A stretch of 64,000 bases of DNA from Panulirus ornatus (Eukaryota; Arthropoda; Malacostraca; Decapoda; Palinuridae): contig NC_092232.1 in assembly GCF_036320965.1 (NCBI RefSeq), positions 60,027,555 to 60,091,554 on the forward strand, in the 5' to 3' direction. Below the pieces are notes generated by a model. The model ran no database searches. It was not told where the DNA came from and worked only from the letters and a program-made list of their open reading frames with translations. Below, piece after piece: positions 42,391 through 54,479 of this stretch; position 1 is the stretch's first letter; the number at the start of each line of letters is the position of its first letter. The position numbers and the translations under genes are program-made.

Positions 42391-43510
42391 AAGTTGACTA
42401 ACTTGAGTGCATCATACACTCCACTGTTAACACCTGTCATCACAGAAGCATTGTCGGGGCTAATTGCGACAAGGTTTTGTAACTCCAACCCATTAATTTT
42501 CAAGGACTTCTTGATGGCATCACACATCCCATTAGCATTACAGTCAGTCAGCTCAACAAGATCCAAGAAAGTCATTACAATCTTATTCTTACTTTCAGAA
42601 TAGAACTGGACAGCGATACCCAATAGTTTCGTTACCGTTATGTCATTACTTTCATCAGTTAAGAGGCCAAGCTTCTGATTGTCTATATCACTTTTTAAGT
42701 CTGTTGAAATGCGGGGCAATCACATTGCACACAACTACACTACACTTCCACCTTTTTAACTTAAAATTCTTGCATTCTTTACTGTCTGCAAATCCTGCTT
42801 TACATTGCTTACTGAGATGATGAACAACACGATGACAGCTGAGATGATCAACCACACGTAATGAACAGCTGAGATGATCAACAACACGTAATGAAGAACT
42901 GAGATGATCAACAGCATGTAAAGAACAGCTGAGATGATGAACAACATGTAATGAACAGCTGAGATGATCAACAACACGTAATGAACAGCTGAGATGATCA
43001 ACAACACGTAATGAACAGCTGAGATGATCAACAAAAAATAATGAACAGCTGAGATGATCAACAACACGTAATGAACAGCTGAGATGATCAACAACACGTA
43101 ATGAACAGCTGAGATGATCAACAAAAAATAATGAACAGCTGAGATGATCAACAACACGTAATGAACAGCTGAGATGATCAACAACACGTAATGAATAGCT
43201 GAGATGATCAACAAAAAATAATGAACAGCTGAGATGATCAACAACACGTAATGAACAGCTGAGATGATCAACAACACGTAATGAACAGCTGAGATGATCA
43301 ACAACACGTAATGAACAGCTGACATGACAGACAACACGTAATGAACAGCTGAGATAATGAACAACACGTAATGAACAGCTGAGATGATGAACAACACGTA
43401 ATGACCAATGTTCAGCAGTGAACAGTGACACATTTCCTTCAGCCTCCCGTGCATCATCACTGACTGTTTCAAACAGAATTGTTGTTTGTCTTCCAGTACT
43501 TAATAACTCT
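42391..43510 (-). pseudogene. hAT-type transposase relic (DUF4371-like) with internal minisatellite
   Basis: On the minus strand from 43510: ETVSDDAREAEGNVSLFTAEH, then a 30-bp repeat array, then KQCKAGFADSKECKNFKLKRWKC, VVVCNVIAPHFN, a 1-base frameshift near 42712, and then LLTDESNDITVTKLLGIAVQ, MTFLDLVELTDC and ISPDNASVMTGVNSGVYDAL. This order is that of the N-terminal and catalytic-core region of hAT transposases; the Asp residues in TDES and SPDN fit the first catalytic positions. Downstream the frame enters the 35-bp array and the rest is lost. It may derive from a domesticated ZNF862-type gene or a transposon; it is broken in either case. Confidence 0.8.
42833..43405. repeat. 30-bp in-frame minisatellite inside hAT ORF, about 19 copies
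   Basis: The unit AGCTGAGATGATCAACAACA + CGTAATGAAC repeats; every third or so copy in the middle carries AAAAAATAATG. On the minus strand the transposase frame reads VVDHLSCSLR repeatedly, an expansion of a single HLS segment. Confidence 0.95.
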
Positions 43511-43605
43511 TCAGATGTCTTGTGTTTAGCAGATTGGTAGATCTAGACGAGCGGTGGATGGTATGTTCAGAAGCTGTTTCATGTTACATCATAGAAAACT
43601 GTTAC

Positions 43606-43678
43606 CGCCCAACGTGGGGCTCGAACCCACGACCCCGAGATTAAGAGTCTCGTGCTCTACCGACTGAGCTAGCCGGGC
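43606..43678 (-). tRNA. tRNA-Lys (CTT)
   Basis: Minus strand, 73 nt. Acceptor GCCCGGC pairs with GTTGGGC (two G-T wobbles), D-arm TAGCTCAGTCGGTAGAGC, anticodon stem CGAGA/TCTCG with loop CTCTTAA (CTT anticodon, plus-strand 43643-43645), T-arm GTGGGTTCGAGCCCCAC, discriminator G. No intron. Box A and box B are intact. This is the clearest host gene in the window. Confidence 0.93.
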
Positions 43679-43887
43679 TTATATACAACCTTGTTCGAGT
43701 GTATGTGTGTGTCTAAGCGAGGTTAATAACCACCATCATTAACCGCCTAACAACGCTGTATTATCAGCGATAACGTTCAATAACTGACCTGAGGTCACAT
43801 GATAGATACATAAGGGGATTCGACCATGACCTTATCAACGTCCTGAGACCCCGGCTGATGTGTCAGGTTAGATAAGAGGCATAACAT
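43679..43887. other. flank of tRNA gene, unassigned
   Basis: No ORF. Lies upstream of the tRNA on its strand. Confidence 0.4.
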
Positions 43888-44378
43888 CCTCTCTGTCTGA
43901 TGTTGTGAGAGTAAGACACTAATGGTTAGGAGGCAGCAAGTGTGTCTGGAGACACTCTCCTCTCTGTCTGATGTTGTGAGAGTAAGACACTAATGGTTAG
44001 GAGGCAGCAAGTGTGTCTGGAGACACTCTCCTCTCTGTCTGATGTTGTGAGAGTGAGACACTAATGGTTAGGAGGCAGCAAGTGTGTCTGGAGACACTCT
44101 CCTCTCTGTCTGATGTTGTGAGAGTAAGACACTAATGGTTAGGAGGCAGTAAGTGTGTCTGGAGACACTCTCCTCTCTGTCTGATGTTGTGAGAGTAAGA
44201 CACTAATGGTTAGGAGGCAGCAAGTGTGTCTGGAGACACTCTCCTCTCTGTCTGATGTTGTGAGAGTAAGACACTAATGGTTAGGAGGCAGCAAGTGTGT
44301 CTGGAGACACTCTCCTCTCTGTCTGATGTTGTGAGAGTAAGACACTAATGGTTAGGAGGCAGCAAGTGTGTCTGGAGA
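43888..44378. repeat. 71-bp minisatellite, about 7 copies
   Basis: CTGATGTTGTGAGAGTAAGA recurs every 71 bases from 43897 on. Copies are nearly identical. Confidence 0.95.
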
Positions 44379-44640
44379 AGGGTAGTAGGTGGTGGGGCCA
44401 AGCCTGGTGTGTTGATCAAGTAACATATGCAAGATAATGGTTGGTTGGTTGACCGGTTAGTGGTGGTTTAGGCCCATCAACTGCCAGGGTCACTAGACAC
44501 GTGAACTGCAAGTTACAACTATCATGTCAATAGTCTTTAACTCCTTCAGGTTTTAATGATGATACCAATACCACATACACTATATATACCTGGCCCTAGA
44601 CCCTTACATGGGTACATCATTGATTATATCATAGAACTGG

Positions 44641-44945
44641 TCTCCCTCGTACCATAATGATTTAAGACCAGTAGGTTTCCCTCGTACCATAATGATTTAA
44701 GACCAGTAGGTCTCCCTCGTACCATAATGATTTAAGACCAGTAGGTTTCCCTCGTACCATAATGATTTAAGACCAGTAGGTTTCCCTCGTACCATAATGA
44801 TTTAAGACCAGTAGGTTTCCCTCGTACCATAATGATTTAAGACCAGTAGGTTTCCCTCGTACCATAATGATTTAAGACCAGTAGGTTTCCCTCGTACCAT
44901 AATGATTTAAGACCAGTAGGTTTCCCTCGTACCATAATGATTTAA
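44641..44945. repeat. 35-bp minisatellite, about 9 copies
   Basis: The unit TTTCCCTCGTACCATAATGA + TTTAAGACCAGTAGG repeats from 44641 with a period of 35. Unrelated in sequence to the 35-bp array at 40-42 kb. Confidence 0.96.
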
Positions 44946-46097
44946 CTGGCCAGAAGATTAACTGGCAGGCCGGGCAGGCCAGGGTTGGAATTGAAGTCTA
45001 CCTGGAGGAGTCACGTGACTTCAGTTTATATTGTCTTCCGCTGCTTAAAGACAGACGAAAGACCAGCAGCTACACACTGGGTATATGTCTTTGCTCGCTC
45101 TTTATATAACAACTTATTTTCACATGTTTACAAGTAAATGTTATATCAAAATAAATTCTCAATTACGTTATACATGTCCTACTTGATCAACCTTCATACA
45201 TATCTGCACCCTGGCCTCCAGGAACATTATTGGCTACACGTATTGTTGTTATGCAATTATCAAACTATTAACATTTGATCATTCTAATAGCAATCCATTG
45301 AGAAAATACTGTTATATTACCTATATTCCCTGGTGATTAATGATCAGAATAACCAGCTGTTTCTATCATCATTACTCCATTTTCAATATAATGCGTTGTA
45401 TCAGGTACATACAGTCGCCACAATATTACCCACACATGGAAGACGTCACTGCCTATCCAGCCAAGCCAGGAGAGCTATAACCAGGACCCCACACCTGGGA
45501 AGGTGTCACCTGGTACACCGCTGGTCCGGCCGGTAGTGGCAAGATTTGGCTGGAGTCAAGAACAAATACCTAACTAAGGCTGTTTACCCAGGCCACCTCC
45601 CCTGCTTGCCTGCCCGACCACACCTGGGAAACATAAGCAACAGGTGAAGACACACACCCTGTACCACCTCACTGGCTACGTACGGTGGCAGCCTTGGTCA
45701 CTCAGGTAAGAGTGCTCGTGACCGGTGTTGGGAGGAGACCGTCTACTGTTGACCAGCCTTACGTATACAGGAGGTGTGGGGTGGGTGGAGGTCGGGTGGT
45801 CAACACACAATGTTCTCGGGATCGTCAGAAGGAGGAGGAGGGTTCCTGGTAGTTAGTGGAGAGTTCAACGTGCCGGAGCTCAGTGCTGTCTGTAGTTGGT
45901 CGTGTGTAAAGGCTGGATCATCTTCTGTCATGAGAAACAATGTTTGTAAGTTACTGTATACAATTGTTATCCGTTGCTGAATAATGATTGTCTATTGTGA
46001 GAGTCACCAGGTCTGCACTTGACATTTTCTCAGAAACTATCATTTTCTGTACAGTTATGTTATTGTTATGTTCAACAAGTCTTCTCTTAGCAGTTTT

Positions 46098-46138
<41 letters not shown>

Positions 46139-46529
46139 ATCACAGTTGTTGTAGTTATTCTTTCTATTACGGGCCCTCGCTTCTACACAGCCGTTTTCAA
46201 CTTGCCTAACAGGGAATTTCTTGTTTAGATATTCGTCAGGTCCTTGCCTGGCTCGGGCCCTTATCATATGGCCTCTGTAACACGTAAGTATGTATATCTG
46301 TTGTTGAATTTACTTGCTATTAGCAAGAAATGTCATTAAACCAGAATCTCTACCATTCGGTAAAACATACAAATCACGATATTTGCAACATGATAACATG
46401 TTTGACCATCAGCAGGTAAGGTCATCAAGCCGCACCATACATACGTCAGACAGTAACATCAGTTGTATAACAGGATGTATATATGTTGTTGGATTTAAGG
46501 GCTATCACCTAAAGGTCATGAAGCCAGAA
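44946..46529. other. unassigned sequence with a (TTG)n tract
   Basis: No convincing gene. A TTG microsatellite lies at 46098-46138. Short ORFs (for example 45774-45980) have no recognisable domain. Confidence 0.45.
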
Positions 46530-47400
46530 TGTGAACCATAACCACTTACGGGTGGAGTCCGGTAACACCTGTTATAGCATTATGTCTCAAACAGAATACA
46601 ATAGTCAGTTTCAGTTAAGTATTCTGCACTTCAACTGATTAATGCTATGATAAGGATGAAGAGAATTACAAACCATGAATACTCATTGTAAGGATCACAT
46701 CAAGGATGAAACATATATAACTAGAAGTGATGAGGAAACAAAGATGGTGAAATACCTTGACCCGCCCGGGATCACTAGCACCTGTGGCAATGGACACACC
46801 TTTGTAATGCTTGATCACTTACAACTGATCAACTTTAATACAAAGTCTTAGGTATTGTCCCTCAGGAAAACTTTTTATAAATATTTATAAAACACATATA
46901 TATGTTAGATATACACTATCTCTAGAATATATCTTTACCTGGGACGTGTAACACTTGTGTGGATAGACACAACTTTGTAATGCATGATCCATTACACGAA
47001 ATGAACTTCACTAACGAAGAGTTATACAACACGTCGTTGGAGAACATTAATCAAATACCTATACAGAATTTTTATGTTAGGTAAAAGACATTTCTTGATA
47101 GTAAACAAGAAATGATGAAAGAAAAGGCACATAGAGGTAAATATTTTGTTAAATTATGAAATACTTCTGCCTTAAACTAACTTCTTGTATTGGATTTATT
47201 TCTTAGATACCCACGTGATAATGCATTCTGTTCTTTATAATCATAAATGCTTATGTTTCTAACACGTTTTTATTATTTCTTATATAATCTTAAGGATTCA
47301 GGCTTAAATATCTTGGTTATGAACAACCATTATAATGCAACACAATACATATCTATCAGAAACCATTACCATTATGTTTGTACCAGATTCTTTGAGTCCA
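46530..47400 (+). repeat. direct segmental duplication, copy 1
   Basis: Matches 54480-55360 in the same orientation, about 8 kb apart with the Jockey-like LINE copy 2 between them. The middle (46790-47080) is nearly identical, the outer parts less so. Within each copy a segment with ACACxTTTGTAATGCxTGAT occurs twice about 170 bases apart. Confidence 0.85.
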
Positions 47401-47409
47401 CTGACAAGT

Positions 47410-47480
47410 GGCTCCGTGGTGTAGTGGTTAGCACATCTGCCTCATAAACAGTTGGTCCGGGTTCGATTCCCAGCGGGGCC
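47410..47480 (+). tRNA. tRNA-Met(CAT)-like sequence, probable pseudogene or SINE head
   Basis: 71 nt with a fully paired acceptor (GGCTCCG with CGGGGCC, one G-T), D-arm GTGTAGTGGTTAGCAC, loop CTCATAA giving anticodon CAT, and T-arm CCGGGTTCGATTCCCAG. The anticodon stem has only three pairs and the T-stem one mismatch. Box A and B are intact, so it could still be transcribed. Confidence 0.5.
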
Positions 47481-47524
47481 TTTGTTTTCAGTATTATTTG
47501 TGATCGTAAATACTCGTAGGTAGT

Positions 47525-47668
47525 CTCTCTCTCTCTCTCTCTCGACAGGCAAGTTGATATGCACTGGGTAGGTGGGTGGGTGTGTGGGGTGCAGAGTGGC
47601 TCGCCGTCATATGGCAAGAACTTCATCGCTCTCACTCAGTCACGCAATCTACATTCATAGTGGCTGGC

Positions 47669-47761
<93 letters not shown>
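47525..47761. repeat. (CT)n and (GA)n microsatellites
   Basis: A short CT tract (47525-47543) and a long GA tract (47671-47761). Confidence 0.97.
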
Positions 47762-47764
<3 letters not shown>

Positions 47765-48599
47765 TTCTGCCTTAAGAGTTCATCTAACGAGATTTTGCCA
47801 AAGGCAGGGCAAGCGCGTAACGCTCTCCGCAGAAAAATAAGTTGTCACGAAGAAAAAGATCAAAGTGGTGGGAGTAAGGTGTTGTGATGTGTTAGGTCTG
47901 GGAAGGAGAGGTTGTATGTTTGTGGAGTGAGAGCCAGCAGACAACGTCTGGGTGAGACAGGAAGGTAAGAAAGCTGCCTGAGTCAGAGGAGTGGTAATTA
48001 ACAGCCACTAAAATGCCACGTGCTGCCTGGAAACTGTAGTGACGTAAGTGACATGGGGGCCTGCATGGGTCTGCTGGTGGTGGCAGGGTTGTCGTCAGAG
48101 ACCAAATATAAATGTTGATGTTGCATGACATTAAGGTGAGGCTGTTGTGTGGTGTGGCGGGAAAGGTAGTATAATATTGGAAGCTGGTAATGTGGTATCG
48201 TACTCAGGTATGAAGCTCTGAAAGATCTGTGTGGCTGAACACGACGGTGCGACCTTCAGGTATTATGATGGTCTGACCTTTGACCTGACCATTAAGGTTA
48301 TACTTGCATGTATGTATGTAACCGTAAGTATGTTTTCCTTTGTCATTATGTGTTTACAGTATACATTTGACCGGCTGGTGATCTCAGTGGTGTCTGTGCT
48401 AAGGCCTGGCGTCAACCTTTGGACCTACAAGCATAAAAGAAAGTTCTGGAGGCAAGTGTAGAGAAGGAAATTCTTGTGAATATTTCGTGTGCTTCCATCA
48501 TGCAGACCACAGTGTTGTTGGGTCAGGCTGGAGGTTTGGAGTGGCAAAGAAGAGACTGGACTTGATGACTTGTGTAAGGGGACGTGAGACTGACGTGGT
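47762..48599. other. unassigned sequence
   Basis: A 76-codon ORF (48231-48461) contains a hydrophobic stretch, but no family is recognised and it has no flanking support. Confidence 0.4.
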
Positions 48600-48750
48600 A
48601 CCTCTCCTCTCCTGCCTGACTCTCGTAGCAAGCCTCTCTCTCTCCTCTCCTGCTTGACTCTCGTCCCAAGCCTCTCTCTCTCCTGTCCTGCCTGACTCTC
48701 GTCCCAAGCTTTTCTCTCCTCTTCGGCCTGAGTCTCGTCCCAAACCTGCC
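48600..48750. repeat. ~38-bp CT-rich minisatellite, 4 copies
   Basis: The unit CCTGCCTGACTCTCGTCCCA + AGCCTCTCTCTCTCCTCT recurs four times. The same unit forms the array at 58740-58915. The LINE tail lies directly to the right. Confidence 0.9.
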
Positions 48751-49303
48751 TCCCATCTGATGATGATGATGATAGAAAAGTCCCTTCCAAGGAAGGGCGG
48801 GAGAAGAGAGGGGGGGGGGGGAAGAGCAAGAATTGTTAGAGGAAGTGAGGTTTAGAGGGAGGAAAAGAGCCAGGGCTTAACCCAGCTTGCATAGGAAAAA
48901 TAGGATAAGCAGGGCGGAGATGATGAGTGGAGGCCAAGGTTTTATTTTAGTTTTTTTCTGTTTATTTCTTTATCAACTTATTCTATTTTATTTTTTTGTA
49001 TTTTTCATTTCTATTATTACTATTATTATCATTATTTTTTTGAAGGGATATAGAAGGAGATGGATCTTATCTCTGGCAGATGGACACTGATTTGACCAAG
49101 GCGTTCCCCGCACAGACTTAGCAGCAAGATCTATAGAGTTTTTAGTTTTTAATATATTGGCGCTGGATGTTGTCCAGGTTGTATATCAAACATGTTACCT
49201 GGGTGGTCTATTCCCAGGAGATTGTTGAAGTAATCAATCCAGTGAGTATGATGTATTGGAAATCGCTCTACTTGTCTTTCAAACAATTTTCTCCAGTAGA
49301 TGT

Positions 49304-51885
49304 TTAGAGGAGGGATTCGTACTCTCTCGTGAAGTTCTGTGTTCCTGATGAACTCGTGCCATTTGATGTTAAAAGCCCAACGTAGAGCATTGTTCTGAAT
49401 GATTTGGAGTGCACGGATGTTGGATTTGGCTCCGAGTTCGAGAGCTGAAGAGGCGTATGTGATAAGATATGTGATAATGCTTTGTAGAGGTGCAATTTGG
49501 TTTTGAATTGCGCCTCTCTGAATCTATACAATTTTACGAACTCCGCTCTCGCAATAACCGATCTAGACTGTATATGTCGGTTCATTCTCAGGTATACATC
49601 ATAGTTTAGGCCCAGGACAGTGTTGGTGTTTGAGATGGGAATGGGTAAATGTCGGTGTATACGGGAGTGTAGGTAGACATTACTTATGTTGTATCTCTGA
49701 CGTACGTTAAAGTAAGATATGTTGAATTTGGCAGGATTTGATTTAATACTCCATTTTAACTCCCAAAGCCAAACGTTGTCAATTTCCTGTTGGGTTTTGC
49801 TGATTAAGTGTGTGAGGCTTACGGCTCTGATCAGTTGAGTAATATCATCTGCATATTGGAGAGTGATGGAGTCCAGGTGTATAGGATTGGGAAGATCATT
49901 TGAGTAGAGTGTGTAAAGAGTGGGGGCCAGCACGGAGCCTTGAGTTACACCGGCATTGAGGAAGAAGTAGTTTGTATAAATGTTTCTGTATTTGACTAGT
50001 GTTTTTCTGTTGCTAAGATAGTTAGAGAGAAGCTTAATGGTGGATCGTGGGAGCTGGAATTGGGTGCTTAGTTTATACCTCAATCCATCGTGTCACACGG
50101 TGTCAAAGGCTTTTTCAACATCTTTTGTGATGAGTGCGGTCATTTTGTGTGTCCGCGTGTTGTTTCTTATGTAGTTCGTAATGATGTTGAGTTCATCTTG
50201 TGTGGACCGATGTTGTTGAAAGCCAAACTGTTTGTGTGAGAGTAGGCTGTTGTTTGTTAGGTGTTGTCTAAGTCTGTTGTTTAAGATTCTTTCAAATGTC
50301 TTCCCAATGGACTCAAGTAGGCTGATGGGTCTGTAGTTCATGGGGTCTCTGTTGGATTTGTTGGGTTTAGGTATCATGGCGGCTGTTGCAGTTTTGATGA
50401 CCGCGTGTAAATAGTCTGAGGCTAGTTGAAGAAGGAGGTTATGGCTCTAATAGTGTTGTCAGGGAGGTGAGTAAGTAGTTGGTATCCAATGCCTGTGTTA
50501 CGTGGGGCTACTTTGGGCGATCTTAGAAGGAATTTGACCTCGCTCGATCTTATGGGAGTTGTGAGAAGGTGGTCGTGTGAAAGCGATTGGAGGTGTATGA
50601 TCTGTTTTGGGTAGAAGTGACTGGGTCTGTTTTGTATGTGTTGTGTGACAATTCTAGTGTTTTCGTACGCCAGAGGGTGAGGGGGGTGAGGGTGAAAGAT
50701 ACCTTCCCAGTGTTTTTGAAAAATGTTGGCAATGTCTTATGGGTTATGGTATAGAGTGTTGTCGTCATTTAGCCCATTAAAGTCTGTTTTCGGTATTCCT
50801 TTGAGTTTTCGGATTCTGTTCCAAAACTCTTGAGGAGATTTGGTCCGGTGTTGTTCTGTTTTGGTGATTAGAGATTTCCAGTGTCTATTGTGGTCTTCTA
50901 GAAGGCTGTTGAGTGTGTGGTTTCGTAGGGATGTGAGGTCCTACCGTACTAGGCCCAAACGACGTCTGTTTTGTTCAAAGCGTCGACGGTAGCACGAGAG
51001 GAGTCTTGTTGTTTTGGTAGACGAGAAGAAGGAGTATCTTGAAGTAAATGAAGATTTGGGGATAGAAATGTTAGCTGCCTGTGTGATTGTTCCATGTATA
51101 TGTTCTATTTTTGCGTCTATTAGTGTTATTGGGTGGCTTTCGTAGTTTGTGGTGTAAGTGCAGTTGGAGAGAGTGTCTTTGAAGCTATCCCAGTCTGATC
51201 TTTTGTAGTGGTAGTGTGAGGGTGATGGGACGAGGATAGGGTTAGACGAGAGACGAAGAAAGATAGGGATGTGGTCGGAACCACACAGTGGTCCTGGAGA
51301 CAAGAAATTATGGAGATAATTACTGGCTCTGTTGGAGGAGACAAGGTCAGGTCTCCCTTTTCCTGCTGGGCCAGTGAAGACGGTGTGGAAGTAAGGTCCT
51401 AGAAAGTTAAGACGTTTGTAAGAGTATAAAGCGAATAAGTCATCACCATGAGAATTGTTTCTGCTGTGGTGGAAGGTTCTGTGTTGGGCATTGAGGTCAG
51501 CTAGAAGGTAGACTGGGATATGTGTATAATTAGATACTGTGTAGAGATCATGGAGTGGAATCGTAGTGTTGGGTCGAGAGTATGTAGTGCAGAAGATAAT
51601 GAAGCCATGTATTGTGTTTACCTTAACTGCTAGAAAGTATTCGAATTACCATGAGATGGCGAGGTATTCGTGTTCGATGGTGTTGCATATGAGAATGGCG
51701 ACTCCCTCGTGTCTACTGTCTGGAGACTGTCGTGATGTATACCCGTAATGTCTAATTTTGTATCCGTTGGTGATACATGTGCTGTTAAGTATCACGACAT
51801 CGGGTCTCTTCTCTTCGAGGAGAGTGGCGATCAGATGACGGCCATTGTGATAGCTGCGCACGTTAAACTGTAAGATTTTTAGCAT
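49304..51885 (-). pseudogene. LINE ORF2: endonuclease and reverse transcriptase, copy 2, broken
   Basis: The endonuclease starts with MLKILQFNVRSY at 51885 and reaches a TAG at 51646-51648. It resumes in other frames; GSDHIPIFLRL (51275-51245) keeps the catalytic SDH. RT fingers lie at 50377-50093 (NYRPISLLESIGK, DVEKAFDTV), and the palm at 50083-49304 with VTQGSVLAPTLY (Pro of PQG replaced) and YADD (49844-49855). At least five breaks. The 'LxET' Glu is again replaced (ILNST). Confidence 0.85.
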
Positions 51886-51886
51886 T

Positions 51887-53445
51887 TTACGACTTATGGA
51901 AGTTTATTGGCCTTCTGTGTCTATTGTTGACGAAGGCCACTGACGAAACGTTTGAGTGTTTCACGTGAATCATGTTTCTAGTCTTGGGTCGGGATCTATC
52001 TGGTGAGGGGTCAGGAGAGGGGAGAGGGGAGGGGAGAGGGTCATTGTCGACGAGTTGAAGGTCAAGGTTGACCGTTGGTGGGTTGTCTGGTGTGTCGGCA
52101 GGGTCAGTTGCTGGGGCTCCTCTGGGAGGGTTAGGTAGGGGACGGAGGGAGGGGGAGGGGGGAGGGGGGGATTGGTGAGTGGAGGTTCTGGGGGAACTGT
52201 CGTGGTGGTGGAAGCTGGGACGGTGGGGGTGGGAGAGGAATCGGTATTTGGAGAGACAGTAGGATTGTTGGTGTTGGGTTGGGGGGGTTGTGGATGGAGT
52301 TGTGTTAGGGGGTGCGGAGGGGGTATTGAAAGTTGGGAGGGTGACAGGTTGAGTAGTTGGGGGAGAGTTGGAAGTGTTACTGGGGGTCTCCTGGGATACG
52401 TTTTCGTTAGGGGTCAGGGTGGCGGACGAGACAGGGGTCGGTGAGGGATGGTTGGTGGCGGGGGAGCTGAGGAGTTCAGGTGGAGTTCGTACATTGGGTA
52501 GGTTGTTATGAGCAAGAAGCAAATCGAAAATTCTGATGAATTCCGACTTATCTTCCCCGCTCAGGAACAACGCTTTTAGGTAGCACGCATGCATCCTACC
52601 TTGTAGGGTGAGGAGGTCTGAAGAATTAGTAGTTGGGATAGGAGAAGCTTGGGTGGCAGGGGGAGGAGCAGCAGCAGCAACTGTTGCGTAGAGGTGAGGG
52701 TTTGTGGAAGGAGGTGAGTTGGTTTTTTGTGCCTGACGCACTGCGCGGAGTTGCTCTTTCTTACGTGGGCACAGTCCAGATACAGCAACGTGTTCACCTT
52801 TACAGTTGACACACTTCGCTGCCTGAGCCTTGCACTCACGAAAACCATGACCAGTTTCCGCGCATTGACTACAGGTTTGGTTGGGTTCTTTACAGTTCTT
52901 AGTCTCATGTCGGTATTTCAGACATTTGAAACATTGTTGTACGTCGAGATATTCATCTTTCTTCAGGGATTTTGCAGGCACAGAGATCATGGGGAACAGG
53001 ACTCCCCGGGAGAGCAGGCGATCGGCCTCGGTCGGGTTTGAACATTGTATCTTTATTGATCTGGAGTTATTCGGTTTATAGACGTTGATGACATTAACGT
53101 CATTGTTTTCGCCATTGATGGCTTCAACAATCTCCGAAGGGCTGAGGGACAAGATAGATTCATCAACATTGTAGGCAATAATAGTACATCTAGCTTGAAG
53201 GGGCAGCGGTCCTGAACGATTTGGTAGTTTTTTTTAGCTAGTTCATCAAGGAGAGGCTTAGATAGGATTCTATCTAAATCACTATCTCTGCCCAAGCAGA
53301 TCTTAAACTGATATTTGTTCGAGGGGAATTGAATGACCCTAGTAGGACGGATCTCAGTGGTCTTAAAGACGATGGCCAGGAGTTCGAACGTGGAAGGAGG
53401 GGGACAATCAGTTTTGAGGGATTTTAGACGTATGTCGGGCGGCAT
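51887..53445 (-). pseudogene. LINE ORF1: gag-like RNA-binding protein, copy 2
   Basis: N-terminal part (MPPDIRLKSLK, 53445 on) and the zinc-knuckle part (53152-51887, CFKCLKYRH, CSQCAETGH, CVNCKGEH) lie in frames differing by -1, as in copy 1. The overlap includes a slippery-type A-AAA-AAC in the first frame (near 53230-53240). A +1 shift in the Pro-rich part (near 52270-52290, extra G in a G run) changes ~60 residues compared with copy 1, then the frame returns. ORF1 ends TAA, followed by ATG of ORF2 after one base. Confidence 0.82.
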
Positions 53446-53924
53446 GTTGGTGGCATCAGTGTCCTAGTGCGAGAAAACGTGAGTGAGGGAGGCTCGACGG
53501 TCCAAGGTAGGGGAGAGGTAAGAGATAGTGTGAGGGTCTCCACCCCGTCAGGTGAGAACAGGTCCACTCCAGCCTCCACTCCTCAGGAAAATGAGTTTTC
53601 CAGAATGGGGTGGGGAAGCTGGGGTAGAGATTGCTCAAGCCAAACGGTCGAGAGATGGATGATGGATGATAAAAAATAGAAAATAAAAAGACATGTGAAG
53701 ATGGAGTGGAGGCAACGCGGGGGTGTGGGGAGCAGCGAGGGTGGTGAGGGAACAGCCTGCCGGCGTCGTCACCGTAACGGTCTCCCGCGGGAAGGACCAA
53801 CGCGGGAGGCAACGTTACAATCCACTTCTTTCTTCGGTCTTCTCTCTTTTGTCTTCTTTCTTCTGTCTTCGTGGGATCTGGCGGTTAATCCTCCATCAAC
53901 CACGTGGTTAACACATGGCCGAGA
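53446..53924 (-). promoter_or_regulatory. 5' leader / internal promoter region of LINE copy 2
   Basis: Matches 5312-5819 but with a shorter CTT run. Defines the 5' end of the family by loss of similarity after GGCCGAGA. Confidence 0.5.
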
Positions 53925-54479
53925 TGTCGTTAAGATTAACATATCTAACATAAAGATTTCTATTTTGCAGATGAATGTTTTACGTGTAGAAATTTGTAAT
54001 ATCTTCAATACCATAAAGATAATTGTGTCATTATCTATGTTGCAGGCTTTTCATCCGGGGTTTGCATACTGAAAAAAGTATTGTTTAGAGAAAAGTAATG
54101 TAATTATTATTAACACAAGGTTCATGGATTCTAAGTTATGAGTTTCTACTCTTCAAAATGTTAGCATCATCCGCTGAGAAAACTTTGAAAAAACAGACTT
54201 TTATTTTGTGTGATGAAAACTAATGAAAGATTATTTACATCTTCCTTAAGAATATTCTTTATGAGTCAAATGAAAGTATTTTGTTAGATAAAAAAACTTC
54301 AGTAACAACGAGAGATAAACAATCAATGATCATAAACTTTATCTTTGATGAATTAAAGTTCATCAAATGACAGATAAAGATTATTATATACAATTTCCAA
54401 CAATCTTATTGACATCATAAAACCAAATATGATTCATAAATTTTTCAAATCATCAAAAGTAAAAAGAAGAAGTCGTCCG
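53925..54479. other. unassigned AT-rich sequence
   Basis: No ORF or repeat family recognised. Confidence 0.45.

Larger units (their letters stand above)
48757..53924 (-). mobile_element. Jockey-superfamily-like LINE, copy 2 (near full length, defective)
   Basis: Same structure and limits as copy 1: 5' leader (53924-53446), ORF1 (53445-51887), ORF2 (51885-49304), 3' UTR, ending in TGATGATGATGATGA (TCA repeats on the minus strand) at 48757-48773. ORF1 is slightly better kept than in copy 1 at the amino end; ORF2 is more broken. Confidence 0.87.

Noticed and set aside
43888..44945. Tandem arrays as possible CRISPR
   Set aside because: Units are directly adjacent or have identical spacers, there are no cas genes, and the sequence is eukaryotic.
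48231..48461. 76-codon ORF with a hydrophobic segment
   Set aside because: Short, no family match, and no splice or promoter support.
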